Origin: Metellina segmentata
Taxonomy: Eukaryota; Arthropoda; Arachnida; Araneae; Tetragnathidae
DNA: 64,000 bases
Assembly (NCBI GenBank): GCA_947359465.1
Contig: OX375881.1
Span: forward strand, 72,377,914-72,441,913
Direction of reading: 5' to 3'
Shown: one piece after another, positions 22,597-33,764 of the stretch
Layout of the letters: the number at the start of each line of letters is the position of its first letter
How positions within the stretch are numbered: the stretch's first letter is position 1
The notes under the pieces: model-generated
Told to the model about the DNA's origin: nothing
The model's database searches: none
The model's input: the letters and a program-made list of their open reading frames with translations, nothing else
Program-made: the position numbers and the translations under genes

Positions 22597-22686
22597 GCCT
22601 CGGTAGCGCAGTAGGCAGCACGTCAGTCTCATAATCCCTCGACACGAGTAATCTGAAGGTCGTGAGTTCGATCCTCACTCGGGGCA
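22597..22686 (+). tRNA. tRNA-Met(CAT), D-stem variant
   Basis: Unit 65. D-stem 3' strand GCAC; intron CCTCG-ACA-CGAGT. Confidence 0.82.
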
Positions 22687-22944
22687 GTTTTCTTTTGCTG
22701 ATTATAGTTTAAGAACCGACTGGTTTGAACTTTTAACATTAAAAGTTTGACGCACATCACACAATTTTTTTTACACAATCGTTCATGAACAATGACTTAA
22801 TTATTTGAAGTTAAACCATATACCCTGAGCTCAACCTAAGCAATGAAAAGTTTAAGCAGTTTACTTAAATGAACATGGAAACTAATCATAATCGTTTTGT
22901 CTCCTATGAAACGTAGCGTAACATAATTTGTATCACTAATTGCA

Positions 22945-23034
22945 GCCTCAGTAGCGCAGTAGGAAGCGCGTCAGTCTCATAATCACTCGTCACGAGTAAT
23001 CTGAAGGTCGTGTGTTCGATCCTCATTCGGGGCA
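22945..23034 (+). tRNA. tRNA-Met(CAT), several lesions
   Basis: Unit 66. G6A breaks G6-C67; A52T breaks a T-stem pair; C65T; D-loop AGTAGGAA; intron ACTCG-TCA-CGAGT. Confidence 0.65.
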
Positions 23035-23292
23035 GTTATCTTTTGCTGATTATAATTTAAGAACCGACTGGTTTGAAATTTAACATTAAAAGTTTCACGC
23101 CCATCACACAACTTTTCTTTTACACAATCGTTTATGAACAATGATTTAATTTCCTAATTTTAACCGTATACACTAAGCTCAACTGACGCAATGATAAGTT
23201 AAAGCATTTTACATAAATGAACATTGAAACTAACTATAATCGTTTTGTCTCGTATGAAAGGAAGCGTAATATAAATTTTATCACTAATTGGA

Positions 23293-23382
23293 GCCTCGGT
23301 AGCGCAGTACACAGCGCGTAAGTCGTTTAATCCCTCGACACGAGTAATCTGAAGGTCGTGAGTTCGATCCTCACTCGGGGCA
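23293..23382 (+). pseudogene. tRNA-Met pseudogene, anticodon loop destroyed (TTT)
   Basis: Unit 67. The loop reads CGTTTAA: invariant T33 is G, and 34-36 (23326-23328) read TTT. The D-loop is AGTACACA and the anticodon stem has C28A. The intron hairpin CCTCG-ACA-CGAGT and the T-arm are normal. Formally a Lys anticodon, but loss of T33 argues against a working tRNA. Confidence 0.8.
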
Positions 23383-23642
23383 GTTTTCTTTTGCTGATTA
23401 TAGTTTAAGAACCGACTGGTTCGAACTTTTAACATTAAAAGTTTCACGCCCATCACACAACTTTTCTTTTACACAATCGTTTATGAACAATGATTTAATT
23501 ACTTAAAGTTTAACCGTATACACTGAGCTCAACTGACGCAATTATAAGTTAAAGCATTTTACATAAATGAACATTGAAACTAACTATAATCGTTTTGTCT
23601 CGTATGAAAGGAAGCGTAATATAAATTTTATCTCTAATTGAA

Positions 23643-23732
23643 GCCTCGGTAGCGCAGTAGGCAGCGCGTCAGTCTCATAATCACTCGACACGAGTAATCT
23701 GAAGGTCGTGAGTTCGATCCTCACTCGGGGCA
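23643..23732 (+). tRNA. tRNA-Met(CAT), 17-nt intron
   Basis: Unit 68. D-loop AGTAGGCA; intron ACTCG-ACA-CGAGT; intact. Confidence 0.9.
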
Positions 23733-23992
23733 GTTTTCTTTTGCTGATTATAGTTTAAGAACCGACTGGTTCGAACTTTTAACATTAAAAGTTTCACGCC
23801 CATCACACAACTTTTCTTTTACACAATCGTTTATGAACAATGATTTAATTACTTAAAGTTTAACCGTATACACTGAGCTCAACTGACGCAATGAAAAGTA
23901 TAAGCATTTTACATAAATAAACATGGAAACTAATTATAATCGATTTGTCTCCTATGAAACGGAGAGTAACATTATTTTTATCACTAATTGCA

Positions 23993-24082
23993 GCCTCGGT
24001 AGCGCATTAGGCAGCGTGTCAGTTTCATATTCACTCGACACGAGTAATCTGAAGGTCGTGAGTTCGATCCTCACTCGGGGCA
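23993..24082 (+). tRNA. tRNA-Met(CAT), D-loop and intron variant
   Basis: Unit 69. G15T in the D-loop; D-stem GTGT... side change (GCGTG); C32T; intron begins TTC; hairpin ACTCG-ACA-CGAGT. Confidence 0.7.
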
Positions 24083-24339
24083 GTTTTCTTTTGCTGATTA
24101 TAGTTTAAGAACCGACTGGTTCGAACTTTTAACATTAAAAGTTTCACGCCCATCACACAACTTTTCTTTTACACAATCGTTTATGAACAATGATCTAATT
24201 ACTTAAAGTTTAACCGTATACACTGAGCTCAACTGACGCAATGAAAAGTATAAGCAGTTTACATAAATAAACATGGAAACTAATAATCGTTTTGTCTCCT
24301 ATAAAACGGAGAGTAACATAATTTTTATCAATAATTGCA

Positions 24340-24429
24340 GCCTCGGTAGCGCAGTTGGCAGCGCGTCAGTCTCATAATCACTCGACACGAGTAATCTGAA
24401 GGTCGTGAGATTGATTCTCACTCGGGGCA
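24340..24429 (+). tRNA. tRNA-Met(CAT), T-loop broken
   Basis: Unit 70. T-loop ATTGATT for TTCGATC, which destroys the B box (T54, C56); D-loop AGTTGGCA; intron ACTCG-ACA-CGAGT. Confidence 0.6.
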
Positions 24430-24687
24430 GTTTTCTTTTGCTGATTATAATTTAAGAACCGACTGGTTTGAACTTTTAACATTAAAAGTTTCAAGCACAT
24501 CACACAACATTTCTTTTACCCAATCGTTTATGAACAAGATTTAATTTCCTAATTTTAACCGTATACACTGAGCTCAACTGACGCAATGACAAAATAAAGC
24601 ATTTTACATAAATGAACATTGAAACTAACTATAATCGTTTTGTCTCGTATGAAAGGAAGCGTAATATAAGTTTTATCACTAATTGGA

Positions 24688-24777
24688 GCCTCGGTAGCGC
24701 AGTAGCCAGCGCGTCAGTCTCATAATATCTCGTCACGAGTAATCTGAAGGTCGTGAGTTCGATCCTCACTCTGGATA
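24688..24777 (+). pseudogene. Probable tRNA-Met pseudogene, acceptor degraded
   Basis: Unit 71. The acceptor 3' strand reads TCTGGAT-A, leaving three mismatches; D-loop AGTAGCCA (G19C); intron TCTCG-TCA-CGAGT. Anticodon CAT kept. Confidence 0.65.
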
Positions 24778-25037
24778 GTTTTCTTTTGCTGGTTATAATT
24801 TAAGAGCCAACTGGTTCGAACTTTTGCCATTAAAAGTTTCACGCCCATCACACAACTTTTCTTTTACACAATCGTTTATGAACAATGATTTAATTACTTA
24901 AAGTTTAACCGTATACACTGAGTTCAACTGACGCAATTATAAGTTAAAGCATTTTACATAAATGAACATTGAAATTAACTATAATCGTTTTGTCTCGTAT
25001 GAAAGGAAGCGTAATATAAATTTTATCACTAATTGGA

Positions 25038-25127
25038 GCCTCGGTAGCGCAGTAGGCAGCGCTTCAGTCTCATAATCACTCGACACGTGTAATCTGAAGG
25101 TCGTGAGTTCGATCCTCATTCGGGGCA
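25038..25127 (+). tRNA. tRNA-Met(CAT), 17-nt intron
   Basis: Unit 72. G26T; intron ACTCG-ACA-CGTGT (one pair lost); C65T. Confidence 0.78.
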
Positions 25128-25385
25128 GTTTTTTTCTGCTGATTATAATTTAAGAACCGACTGGTTTGAACTTTTAACATTAAAAGTTTGACGCACATCA
25201 CAAATTTTTTTTTACACAATCGTTTATGAACAATGACTTAATTATTTAAAGTTTAACCATATACCCTGAGCTCAACCTAAGCAATGAAAAGTTTAAGCAG
25301 TTTACTTAAATAAACATGGAAACTAATCATAATCGTTTTGTCTCCTATGAAACGGAGCGTAACATAATTTGTATCACTAATTGAA

Positions 25386-25475
25386 GCCTCGGTAGCGCAG
25401 TAGAAAGCGCGTCAGTCTCATAATCACTCGTCACGAGTAATCTGAAGGTCGTGAGTTCGATCCTCACTCTAGGCA
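25386..25475 (+). tRNA. tRNA-Met(CAT), acceptor variant
   Basis: Unit 73. D-loop AGTAGAAA (G19A); intron ACTCG-TCA-CGAGT; acceptor strand TCTAGGC (C5 faces T68, T4-A69). Confidence 0.7.
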
Positions 25476-25734
25476 GTTATCTTTTGCTGATTACAATTTA
25501 AGAACCGACTGGTTTGAAATTTAACATTAAAAGTTTCACGCACATCACACAACTTTTCTTTTACACAATCGTTTATGAACAATGATTTAATTACTTAAAG
25601 TTTAACCGTATGCACTGAGCTCAACTGACGCAATTATAAGTTAAAGCATTTTACGTAAATGAACATTGAAACTAACTATAATCGTTTTGTCTCGTATGAA
25701 AGGAAGCGTAATACAAATTTTATCACTAATTGGA

Positions 25735-25824
25735 CCCTCGGTAGCGCAGTAGGCAGCGCGTCAGTCTCATAATCCCTCGATACGAGTGATCTGAAGGTCG
25801 TGAGTTCGATCCTCACTCGGGGCA
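25735..25824 (+). tRNA. tRNA-Met(CAT), G1C
   Basis: Unit 74. First base C breaks the 1-72 pair; intron CCTCG-ATA-CGAGT with last intron base G. Confidence 0.72.
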
Positions 25825-26084
25825 GTTTTCTTTTGCTGATTATAGTTTAAGAACCGACTGGTTCGAACTTTTAACATTAAAAGTTTCACGCCCATCACAC
25901 AACTTTTCTTTTACACAATCGTTTATGAACAATGATTTAATTACTTAAAGTTTAACCGTATACACTGAGCTCAACTGACGCAATGAAAAGTTTAAGCAGT
26001 TTACTTAAATGAACATGGAAACTAATCATAATCGTTTTGTCTCCTATGAAACGGAGCGTAACATAATTTGTATCACTAATAGCA

Positions 26085-26174
26085 GCCTCGGTAGCGCAGT
26101 AGGAAGCGCGTCAGTCTCATAATCACTCGTCACAAGTAATCTGAAAGTCGGGAGTTCGATCCTCGCTAGGGGCA
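26085..26174 (+). tRNA. tRNA-Met(CAT), GGGAG T-stem lineage
   Basis: Unit 75. First member of a 14-copy lineage: G45A, T-stem GGGAG/CTCGC (G50 faces G64), C67A. Intron ACTCG-TCA-CAAGT; D-loop AGTAGGAA. Confidence 0.65.
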
Positions 26175-26433
26175 GTTATCTTTTGCTGATTATAATTTAA
26201 GAACCGACTGGTTTGAAATTTAACATTAAAAGTTTCGCGCACATCACACAACTTTTCTTTTACACAATCGTTTATGAACAATGATTTAATTACTTAAAGT
26301 TTAACCGTATACACTGAGCTCAACTGGCGCAATTATAAGTTAAAGCATTTTACATAAATGAACATTGAAACTAACTATAATCGTTTTGTCTCGTATGAAA
26401 GGAAGCGTAATATAAATTTTATCACTAATTGGA

Positions 26434-26523
26434 GCCTCGGTAGCGCAGTAGGCAGCGCGTCAGTCTCATAATCCCTCGACACGAGTAATCTGAAGGTCGT
26501 GAGTTTGATCCTCACTCGGGGCA
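26434..26523 (+). tRNA. tRNA-Met(CAT), C56T lineage
   Basis: Unit 76. B box GTTTGATCC (invariant C56 to T); intron CCTCG-ACA-CGAGT. Confidence 0.75.
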
Positions 26524-26782
26524 GTTTTCTTCTGCTGATTATAATTTAAGAAACGACTGGTTTGAACTTTTAACATTAAAAGTTTGACGCAACTCACACA
26601 ATTTTTTTTGAAACAATCGTATATGAACCATGATTTAATTATTTAAAGTTTAACCATATACCCTGAGCTCAACCTAAGCAATGAAAAGTTTAAGCTGTTT
26701 ACTTAAATGAACATGGAAACTAATCATAATCGTTTTGTCTCCTATGAAACGGAGCGTAACATAATTTTTATCACTAATTGGA

Positions 26783-26872
26783 GCCTCGGTAGCGCAGTAG
26801 GAAGCGCGTCAGTCTCATAATCACTCGTCACGAGTAATCTGAAGGTCGTGAGTTCGATCCTCACTCGGGGCA
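26783..26872 (+). tRNA. tRNA-Met(CAT), 17-nt intron
   Basis: Unit 77. D-loop AGTAGGAA; intron ACTCG-TCA-CGAGT; intact. Confidence 0.88.
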
Positions 26873-27131
26873 GTTATATTTTGCTGATTATAATTTAAGA
26901 ACCGACTGGTTTGAAATTTAACATTAAAAATTTCACGCACATCACACAACTTTTCTTTTACACAATCGTTTATGAACAATGATTTAATTACTTAAAGTTT
27001 AACCGTATACACTGAGCTCAACTGACGCAATGAAAAGTATAAGCAGTTTACATAAATAAACATGGAAACTAATCATAATCGTTTTGTCTCCTATGAAACG
27101 GAGAGTAACATAATTTTTATCACTAATTGCA

Positions 27132-27221
27132 GCCTCGGTAGCGCAGTAGGCAGCGCGTCAGTCTCATAATCACTCGACACGAGTAATCTGAAGGTCGTGA
27201 GATTGATTCTCACTCGGGGCA
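27132..27221 (+). tRNA. tRNA-Met(CAT), T-loop broken
   Basis: Unit 78. T-loop ATTGATT; acceptor normal; intron ACTCG-ACA-CGAGT. Confidence 0.6.
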
Positions 27222-27479
27222 GTTTTCTTTTGCTGATTATAATTTATGAACCGACTGGTTTGAACTTTTAACATTAAAAGTTTCATGCACATCACACAAA
27301 TTTTCTTTTACACAATCGTTTATGAACAAGATTTAATTTCCTAATTTTAACCGTATACACTGAGCTCAACTGACGCAATGATAAGTTAAAGAATTTTACA
27401 TAAATGAACATTGAAACTAACTATAATCGTTTTGTCTCGTATGAAAGGAAGCGTACTACAAATTTTATCACTAATTGGA

Positions 27480-27569
27480 GCCTCGGTAGCGCAGTAGGCA
27501 GCGCGTCAGTCTCATAATCCCTCGACACGTGTAATCTGAAGGTCGTGAGTTCGATCCTCACTCGGGGCA
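27480..27569 (+). tRNA. tRNA-Met(CAT), 17-nt intron
   Basis: Unit 79. Intron CCTCG-ACA-CGTGT, only three hairpin pairs; arms intact. Confidence 0.84.
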
Positions 27570-27829
27570 GTTTTCTTTTGCTGATTATAGTTTAAGAACC
27601 GACTGGTTCGAACTTTTAATATTAAAAGTTTCACGCCCATCACACAACTTTTCTTTTACACAATCGTTTATGAACAATGATTTAATTACTTAAAGTTTAA
27701 CCGTATACACTGAGCTCAACTGACGCAATGAAAAGTATAAGCAGTTTACATAAATAAACATGGAAACTAATCATAATTGTTTTGTCTCCTATGAAACGGA
27801 GAGTAACATAATTTTTATCACTAATAGCA

Positions 27830-27919
27830 GCCTCGGTAGCGCAGTAGGAAGCGCGTCAGTCTCATAATCACTCGTCACGAGTAATCTGAAAGTCGGGAGT
27901 TCGATCCTCACTAGGGGCA
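27830..27919 (+). tRNA. tRNA-Met(CAT), GGGAG T-stem lineage
   Basis: Unit 80. T-stem GGGAG/CTCAC (G50 faces A64); C67A; intron ACTCG-TCA-CGAGT. Confidence 0.65.
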
Positions 27920-28178
27920 GTTATCTTTTGCTGATTATAATTTAAGAACCGACTGGTTTGAAATTTAACATTAAAAGTTTCGCGCACATCACACAACTTT
28001 TCTTTTACACAATCGTTTATGAACAATGATTTAATTACTTAAAGTTTAACCGTATACACTGAGCTCAACTGGCGCAATTATAAGTTAAAGCATTTTACAT
28101 AAATGAACATTGAAACTAACTATAATCGTTTTGTCTCGTATGAAAGGAAGCGTAATATAAATTTTATCACTAATCGGA

Positions 28179-28268
28179 GCCTCGGTAGCGCAGTGGGCAG
28201 CGCGTCAGTCTCATACTCCCTCGACACGAGTAATCTGAAGGTCGTAAGTTTGATCCTCACTCGGGGCA
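28179..28268 (+). tRNA. tRNA-Met(CAT), C56T lineage
   Basis: Unit 81. D-loop AGTGGGCA; intron starts CTCCC; T-stem GTAAG (G51A); C56T. Confidence 0.68.
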
Positions 28269-28527
28269 GTTTTCTTCTGCTGATTATAATTTAAGAAACG
28301 ACTGGTTTGAACTTTTAACATTAAAAGTTTGACGCAACTCACACAATTTTTTTTTACACAATCGTATATGAACCATGATTTAATTATTTAAAGTTTAACC
28401 ATATACCCTGAGCTCAACCTAAGCAATGAAAAGTTTAAGCTGTTTACTTAAATGAACATGGAAACTAATCATAATCTTTTTGTCTCCTATGAAACGGAGC
28501 GTAACATAATTTTTATCACTAATTGGA

Positions 28528-28617
28528 GCCTCGGTAGCACAGTAGGAAGCGCGTCAGTCTCATAATCACTCGTCACGAGTAATCTCAAGGTCGTGATTTC
28601 GATCCTCACTCGGGGCT
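28528..28617 (+). pseudogene. Probable tRNA-Met pseudogene, multiple lesions
   Basis: Unit 82. D-stem GCAC, G42C, G53T and discriminator A73T. Each disturbs a stem or a conserved base. CAT and hairpin ACTCG-TCA-CGAGT remain. Confidence 0.6.
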
Positions 28618-28878
28618 GTTATATTTTGCTGATTATAATTTAAGAACAGACACTGGATTGAAATTTAACATTAAAAGTTTCACGCACATAACACAACTTT
28701 TCTTCTACACAATCGTTTATGAACAATGATTTAATTACTTAAAGTTTAACCGTATACACTGAGCTCAACCGACGCAATGAAAAGTTTAAGCAGTTTACTT
28801 AAATGAACATGGAAACTAATCATAATCGTTTTGTCTCCTATGAAACGGAGCGTAACATAATTTGTATCACTAATAGCA

Positions 28879-28968
28879 GCCTCGGTAGCGCAGTAGGAAG
28901 CGCGTCAGTCTCATAATAACTCGTCACGAGTAATCTGAAAGTCGGGAGTTCGATCCTTGCTAGGAGCA
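28879..28968 (+). tRNA. tRNA-Met(CAT), GGGAG T-stem lineage
   Basis: Unit 83. As unit 75, with CTTGC on the T-stem 3' side and G70A; intron ATAACTCG-TCA-CGAGTA. Confidence 0.6.
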
Positions 28969-29227
28969 GTTATCTTTTGCTGATTATAATTTAAGAACCG
29001 ACTGGTTTGAAATTTAACATTAAAAGTTTCGCGCACATCACACAACTTTTCTTTTACACAATCATTTATGAACAATGATTTAATTACTTAAAGTTTAACC
29101 GTATACACTGAGCTCAACTGGCGCAATTATAAGTTAAAGCATTTTACATAAATGAACATTGAAACTAACTATAATCGTTTTGTCTCGTATGAAAGGAAGC
29201 GTAATATAAATTTTATCACTAATTGCA

Positions 29228-29317
29228 GCCTCGGTAGCGCAGTAGGCAGCGCGTCAGTCTCATAATCCCTCGACACGAGTAATCTGAAGGTCGTGAGTTT
29301 GATCCTCACTCGGGGCA
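29228..29317 (+). tRNA. tRNA-Met(CAT), C56T lineage
   Basis: Unit 84. Intron CCTCG-ACA-CGAGT; C56T. Confidence 0.75.
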
Positions 29318-29576
29318 GTTTTGTTCTGCTGATTATAATTTAAGAAACGACTGGTTTGAACTTTTAACATTAAAAGTTTGACGCAACTCACACAATTTTT
29401 TTTTACACAATCGTATATGAACCATGATTTAATTATTTAAAGTTTAACCATATACCCTGAGCTCAACCTAAGCAATGAAAAGTTTAAGCTGTTTACTTAA
29501 ATGAACATGGAAACTAATCATAATCTTTTTGTCTCCTATGAAACGGAGCGTAACATAATTTTTATCACTAATTGGA

Positions 29577-29666
29577 GCCTCGGTAGCGCAGTAGGAAGCG
29601 CGTCAGTCTCAAAATCACTCGTCACGAGTAATCTGAAGGTCGTGAGTTCGATCCTCACTCGGGGCA
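29577..29666 (+). tRNA. tRNA with Met body and CAA anticodon
   Basis: Unit 85. T36A changes the anticodon (29610-29612) to CAA, formally Leu. Rest intact: D-loop AGTAGGAA, hairpin ACTCG-TCA-CGAGT, normal B box. MetRS depends strongly on the CAU anticodon, so methionylation is unlikely; actual charging is unknown. Confidence 0.75.
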
Positions 29667-29924
29667 GTTATCTTTTGCTGATTATAATTTAAGAACCGAC
29701 TGGTTTGAACTTTTAACATTAAAAGTTTGACGCACATCACAAATTTTTTTTTACACAATCGTTTATGAACAATGACTTAATTATTTAAAGTTTAACCATA
29801 TACCCTGAGCTCAACCTAAGCAATGAAAAGTTTAAGCAGTTTACTTAAATAAACATGGAAACTAATCATAATCGTTTTGTCTCCTATGAAACGGAGCGTA
29901 ACATAATTTGTATCACTAATTGAA

Positions 29925-30014
29925 GCCTCGGTAGCGCAGTAGAAAGCGCGTCAGTCTCATAATCACTCGTCACGAGTAATCTGAAGGTCGTGAGTTCGAT
30001 CCTCACTCTAGGCA
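29925..30014 (+). tRNA. tRNA-Met(CAT), acceptor variant
   Basis: Unit 86, as unit 73; D-loop AGTAGAAA, TCTAGGC. Confidence 0.7.
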
Positions 30015-30274
30015 GTTTTCTTTTGCTGGTTATAATTTAAGAGCCAACTGGTTCGAACTTTTGCCATTAAAAGTTTCACGCACATCACACAACTTTTCTT
30101 TTACACAATCGTTTATGAACAATGATTTAATTACTTAAAGTTTAACCGTATACACTGAGCTCAACTGACGCAATTATAAGTTAAAGCATTTTACATAAAT
30201 GAACATTGAAACTAACTATAATCGTTTTGTCTCGTATGTAAAGAAGCGAATTATAATTTTTATTACTGATTAGA

Positions 30275-30364
30275 GCCTCGGTAGCGCAGTAGGCAGCGCT
30301 TCAGTCTCATAATCAATCGACACGTGTAATCTGAAGGTCGTGAGTTCGATCCTCATTCGGGGCA
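30275..30364 (+). tRNA. tRNA-Met(CAT), weak intron hairpin
   Basis: Unit 87. G26T; intron AATCG-ACA-CGTGT; C65T. Confidence 0.74.
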
Positions 30365-30622
30365 GTTTTTTTCTGCTGATTATAATTTAAGAACCGACTG
30401 GTTTGAACTTTTAACATTAAAAGTTTGACGCACATCACAAATTTTTTTTTACACAATCGTTTATGAACAATGACTTAATTATTTAAAGTTTAACCATATA
30501 CCCTGAGCTCAACCTAAGCAATGAAAAGTTTAAGCAGTTTACTTAAATAAACATGGAAACTAATCATAATCGTTTTGTCTCCTATGAAACGGAGCGTAAC
30601 ATAATTTGTATCACTAATTGAA

Positions 30623-30712
30623 GCCTCGGCAGCGCAGTAGAAAGCGCGTCAGTCTCATAATCACTCGTCACGAGTAATCTGAAGGTCGTGAGTTCGATCC
30701 TCACTCGGGGCA
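30623..30712 (+). tRNA. tRNA-Met(CAT), T8C
   Basis: Unit 88. Conserved T8 is C (also first A-box base); D-loop AGTAGAAA; intron ACTCG-TCA-CGAGT. Confidence 0.68.
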
Positions 30713-30971
30713 GTTATCTTTTGCTGATTATAATTTAAGAACCGACTGGTTTGAAATTTAACATTAAAAGTTTCACGCACATCACACAACTTTTCTTTTA
30801 CACAATCGTTTATGAACAATGATTTAATTACTTAAAGTTTAACCGTATACACTGAGCTCAACTGACGCAATTATAAGTTAAAGCATTTTACATAAATGAA
30901 CATTGAAACTAACTATAATCGTTTTGTCTCATATGAAAGGAAGCGTAATATAAATTTTATCACTAATTGGA

Positions 30972-31061
30972 GCCTCGGTAGCGCAGTAGGCAGCGCGTCA
31001 GTCTCATAATCCCTTGACACGAGTAATCTGAAGGTCGTGAGTTCGATCCTCACTCGGGGCA
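30972..31061 (+). tRNA. tRNA-Met(CAT), 17-nt intron
   Basis: Unit 89. Intron CCTTG-ACA-CGAGT (T-G wobble in the hairpin); intact arms. Confidence 0.88.
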
Positions 31062-31321
31062 GTTTTCTTTTGCTGATTATAGTTTAAGAATCGACTGGTT
31101 CGAACTTTTAACATTAAAAGTTTCACGCCCATCACACAACTTTTCTTTTACACAATCGTTTATGAACAATGATCTAATTACTTAAAGTTTAACCGTATAC
31201 ACTGAGCTCAACTGACGCAATGAAAAGTATAAGCAGTTTACATAAATAAACATGGAAACTAATCATAATCGTTTTGTCTCCTATGAAACGGAGATCAACA
31301 TAATTTTTATCACTAATTGCA

Positions 31322-31411
31322 GCCTCGGTAGCGCAGTAGGCAGCGCGTCAGTCTCATAATCACTCGACACGAGTAATCTGAAGGTCGTGAGATTGATTCT
31401 CACTAGGGACA
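31322..31411 (+). tRNA. tRNA-Met(CAT), T-loop broken
   Basis: Unit 90. T-loop ATTGATT; acceptor strand TAGGGAC adds two mismatches. Confidence 0.55.
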
Positions 31412-31669
31412 GTTTTCTTTTGCTGATTATAATTTAAGAACCGACTGGTTTGAACTTTTAACATTAAAAGTTTCATGCACATCACACAAATTTTCTTTTA
31501 CACAATCGTTTATGAACAAGATTTAATTTCCTAATTTTAACCGTATACACTGAGCTCAACTGACGCAATGATAAGTTAAAGAATTTTACATAAATGAACA
31601 ATGAAACTAACTATAATCGTTTTGTCTCGTATGAAAGGAAGCGTAATACAAATTTTATCACTAATTGGA

Positions 31670-31759
31670 GCCTCGGTAGCGCAGTAGGCAGCGCGTCCGT
31701 CTTATTATCCCTCGACACGAGTAATCTGAAGGTCGTGAGTTTGATCCTCACTCGGGGCA
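31670..31759 (+). tRNA. tRNA with Met body and TAT anticodon
   Basis: Unit 91. Loop CTTATTA: anticodon TAT (31703-31705), formally Ile(UAU), with A37T. A29C disrupts the stem and C56T the B box. Probably inactive. Intron CCTCG-ACA-CGAGT. Confidence 0.65.
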
Positions 31760-32018
31760 GTTTTCTTCTGCTGATTATAATTTAAGAAACGACTGGTTTG
31801 AACTTTTAACATTAAAAGTTTGACGCAACTCACACAATTTTTTTTTACACAATCGTATATGAACAATGATTTAATTACTTAAAGTTTAACCGTATACACT
31901 GAGCTCAACTGACGCAATGAAAAGTATAAGCAGTTTACATAAATAAACATGGAAACTAATCATAATTGTTTTGTCTCCTATGAAACGGAGAGTAACATAA
32001 TTTTTATCACTAATTGCA

Positions 32019-32108
32019 GCCTCGGTAGTGCAGTAGGCAGCGCGTCAGTCTCATAATCACTCGACACGTGTGATCTGAAGGTCGTGAGTTCGATCCTCAC
32101 TCGGGGCA
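32019..32108 (+). tRNA. tRNA-Met(CAT), D-stem variant
   Basis: Unit 92. D-stem strand GTGC; intron ACTCG-ACA-CGTGT ending G. Confidence 0.75.
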
Positions 32109-32367
32109 GTTTTCTTCTGCTGATTATAATTTAAGAAACGACTGGTTTGAACTTTTAACATTAAAAGTTTGACGCACATCACACAATTTTTTTTTACACA
32201 ATCGTATATGAACAATGACTTAATTATTTAAAGTTTAACCGTATACACTGAGCTCAACTGGCGCAATTATAAGTTAAAGCATTTTACATAAATGAACATT
32301 GAAACTAACTATAATCGTTTTGTCTCGTATGAAAGGAAGCGTAATATAAATTTTATCACTAATTGGA

Positions 32368-32457
32368 GCCTCGGTAGCGCAGTAGGCAGCGCGTCAGTCT
32401 CATAATCCCTCGACACGAGTAATCTGAAGGTCGTGAGTTCGATCCTCACTCGGGGCA
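32368..32457 (+). tRNA. tRNA-Met(CAT), 17-nt intron
   Basis: Unit 93. Intron CCTCG-ACA-CGAGT; intact. Confidence 0.9.
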
Positions 32458-32717
32458 GTTTTCTTTTGCTGATTATAATTTAAGAACCGACTGGTTCGAA
32501 CTTTTAATATTAAAAGTTTCACGCCCATCACACAACTTTTCTTTTACACAATCGTTTATGAACAATGATTTAATTACTTAAAGTTTAACCGTATACACTG
32601 AGCTCAACTGACGCAATGAAAAGTATAAGCAGTTTACATAAATAAACATGGAAACTAATCATAATTGTTTTGTCTCCTATGAAACGGAGCGTAACATAAT
32701 TTGTATCACTAATAGCA

Positions 32718-32807
32718 GCCTCGGTAGCGCAGTAGGAAGCGCGTCAGTCTCATAATCACTCGTCACGAGTAATCTGAAAGTCGGGAGTTCGATCCTCGCT
32801 AGGGGCA
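32718..32807 (+). tRNA. tRNA-Met(CAT), GGGAG T-stem lineage
   Basis: Unit 94. GGGAG/CTCGC, C67A; intron ACTCG-TCA-CGAGT. Confidence 0.65.
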
Positions 32808-33066
32808 GTTATCTTTTGCTGATTATAATTTAAGAACCGACTGGTTTGAAATTTAACATTAAAAGTTTCGCGCACATCACACAACTTTTCTTTTACACAA
32901 TCGTTTATGAACAATGATTTAATTACTTAAATTTTAACCGTATACACTGAGCTCAACTGACGCAATGAAATGTATAAGCAGTTTACATAAATAAACATGG
33001 AAACTAATCATAATCGTTTTGTCTCCTATGAAACGGAGAGTAACATAATTTTTATCACTAATTGCA

Positions 33067-33156
33067 GCCTCGGTAGCGCAGTAGGCAGCTCGTCAGTCTC
33101 ATAATCACTCGACACGAGTAATCTGAAGGTCGTGAGTTCGATCCTCACTCGGGGCA
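33067..33156 (+). tRNA. tRNA-Met(CAT), D-stem variant
   Basis: Unit 95. D-stem 3' strand GCTC; intron ACTCG-ACA-CGAGT. Confidence 0.8.
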
Positions 33157-33414
33157 GTTTTCTTTTGCTCATTATAATTTAAGAACCGACTGGTTTGAAC
33201 TTTTAACATTAAAAGTTTCATGCACATCACACAACTTTTCTTTTACCCAATCGTTTATGAACAAGATTTAATTTCCTAATTTTAACCTTATACACTGAGC
33301 TCAACTGACGCAATGATAAGTTAAAGCATTTTACATAAATGAACATTGAAACTAACTATAATCGTTTTGTCTCCTATGAAAAGAAGCGAATTATAATTTT
33401 TATTACTAATTGGA

Positions 33415-33504
33415 GCCTCGGTAGCGCAGTAGGCAGCGCGTCAGTCTCATGAACACTCGTCACGAGTGTTCTGAAGGTCGTGAGTTCGATCCTCACTCGG
33501 GGCA
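33415..33504 (+). tRNA. tRNA-Met(CAT), long-hairpin intron
   Basis: Unit 96. G37; AACACTCG-TCA-CGAGTGTT; C32 normal. Confidence 0.85.
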
Positions 33505-33764
33505 GTTTTCTTCTGCTGATTATAATTTAAGAAACGACTGGTTTGAACTTTTAACATTAAAAGTTTCACGCCCATCACACAACTTTTCTTTTACACAATC
33601 GTTTATGAACAATGATTTAATTACTTAAAGTTTAACCGTATACACTGAGCTCAACTGACGCAATGAAAAGTATAAGCAGTTTGCATAAATAAACATGGAA
33701 ACTAATCATAATCGTTTTGTCTTCTATGAAACGGAGAGTAACATAATTTTTATCACTAATTGCA

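Noticed and set aside
24688..24777. Transposon insertion near the degraded unit 71
   Set aside because: Spacing to both neighbours stays at about 350 bp and the spacer is normal, so the changes are substitutions within the unit.
31670..31759. A true tRNA-Ile(UAU) gene
   Set aside because: Only the anticodon fits Ile. The body is the array's tRNA-Met with two further lesions, so it is a mutated copy.
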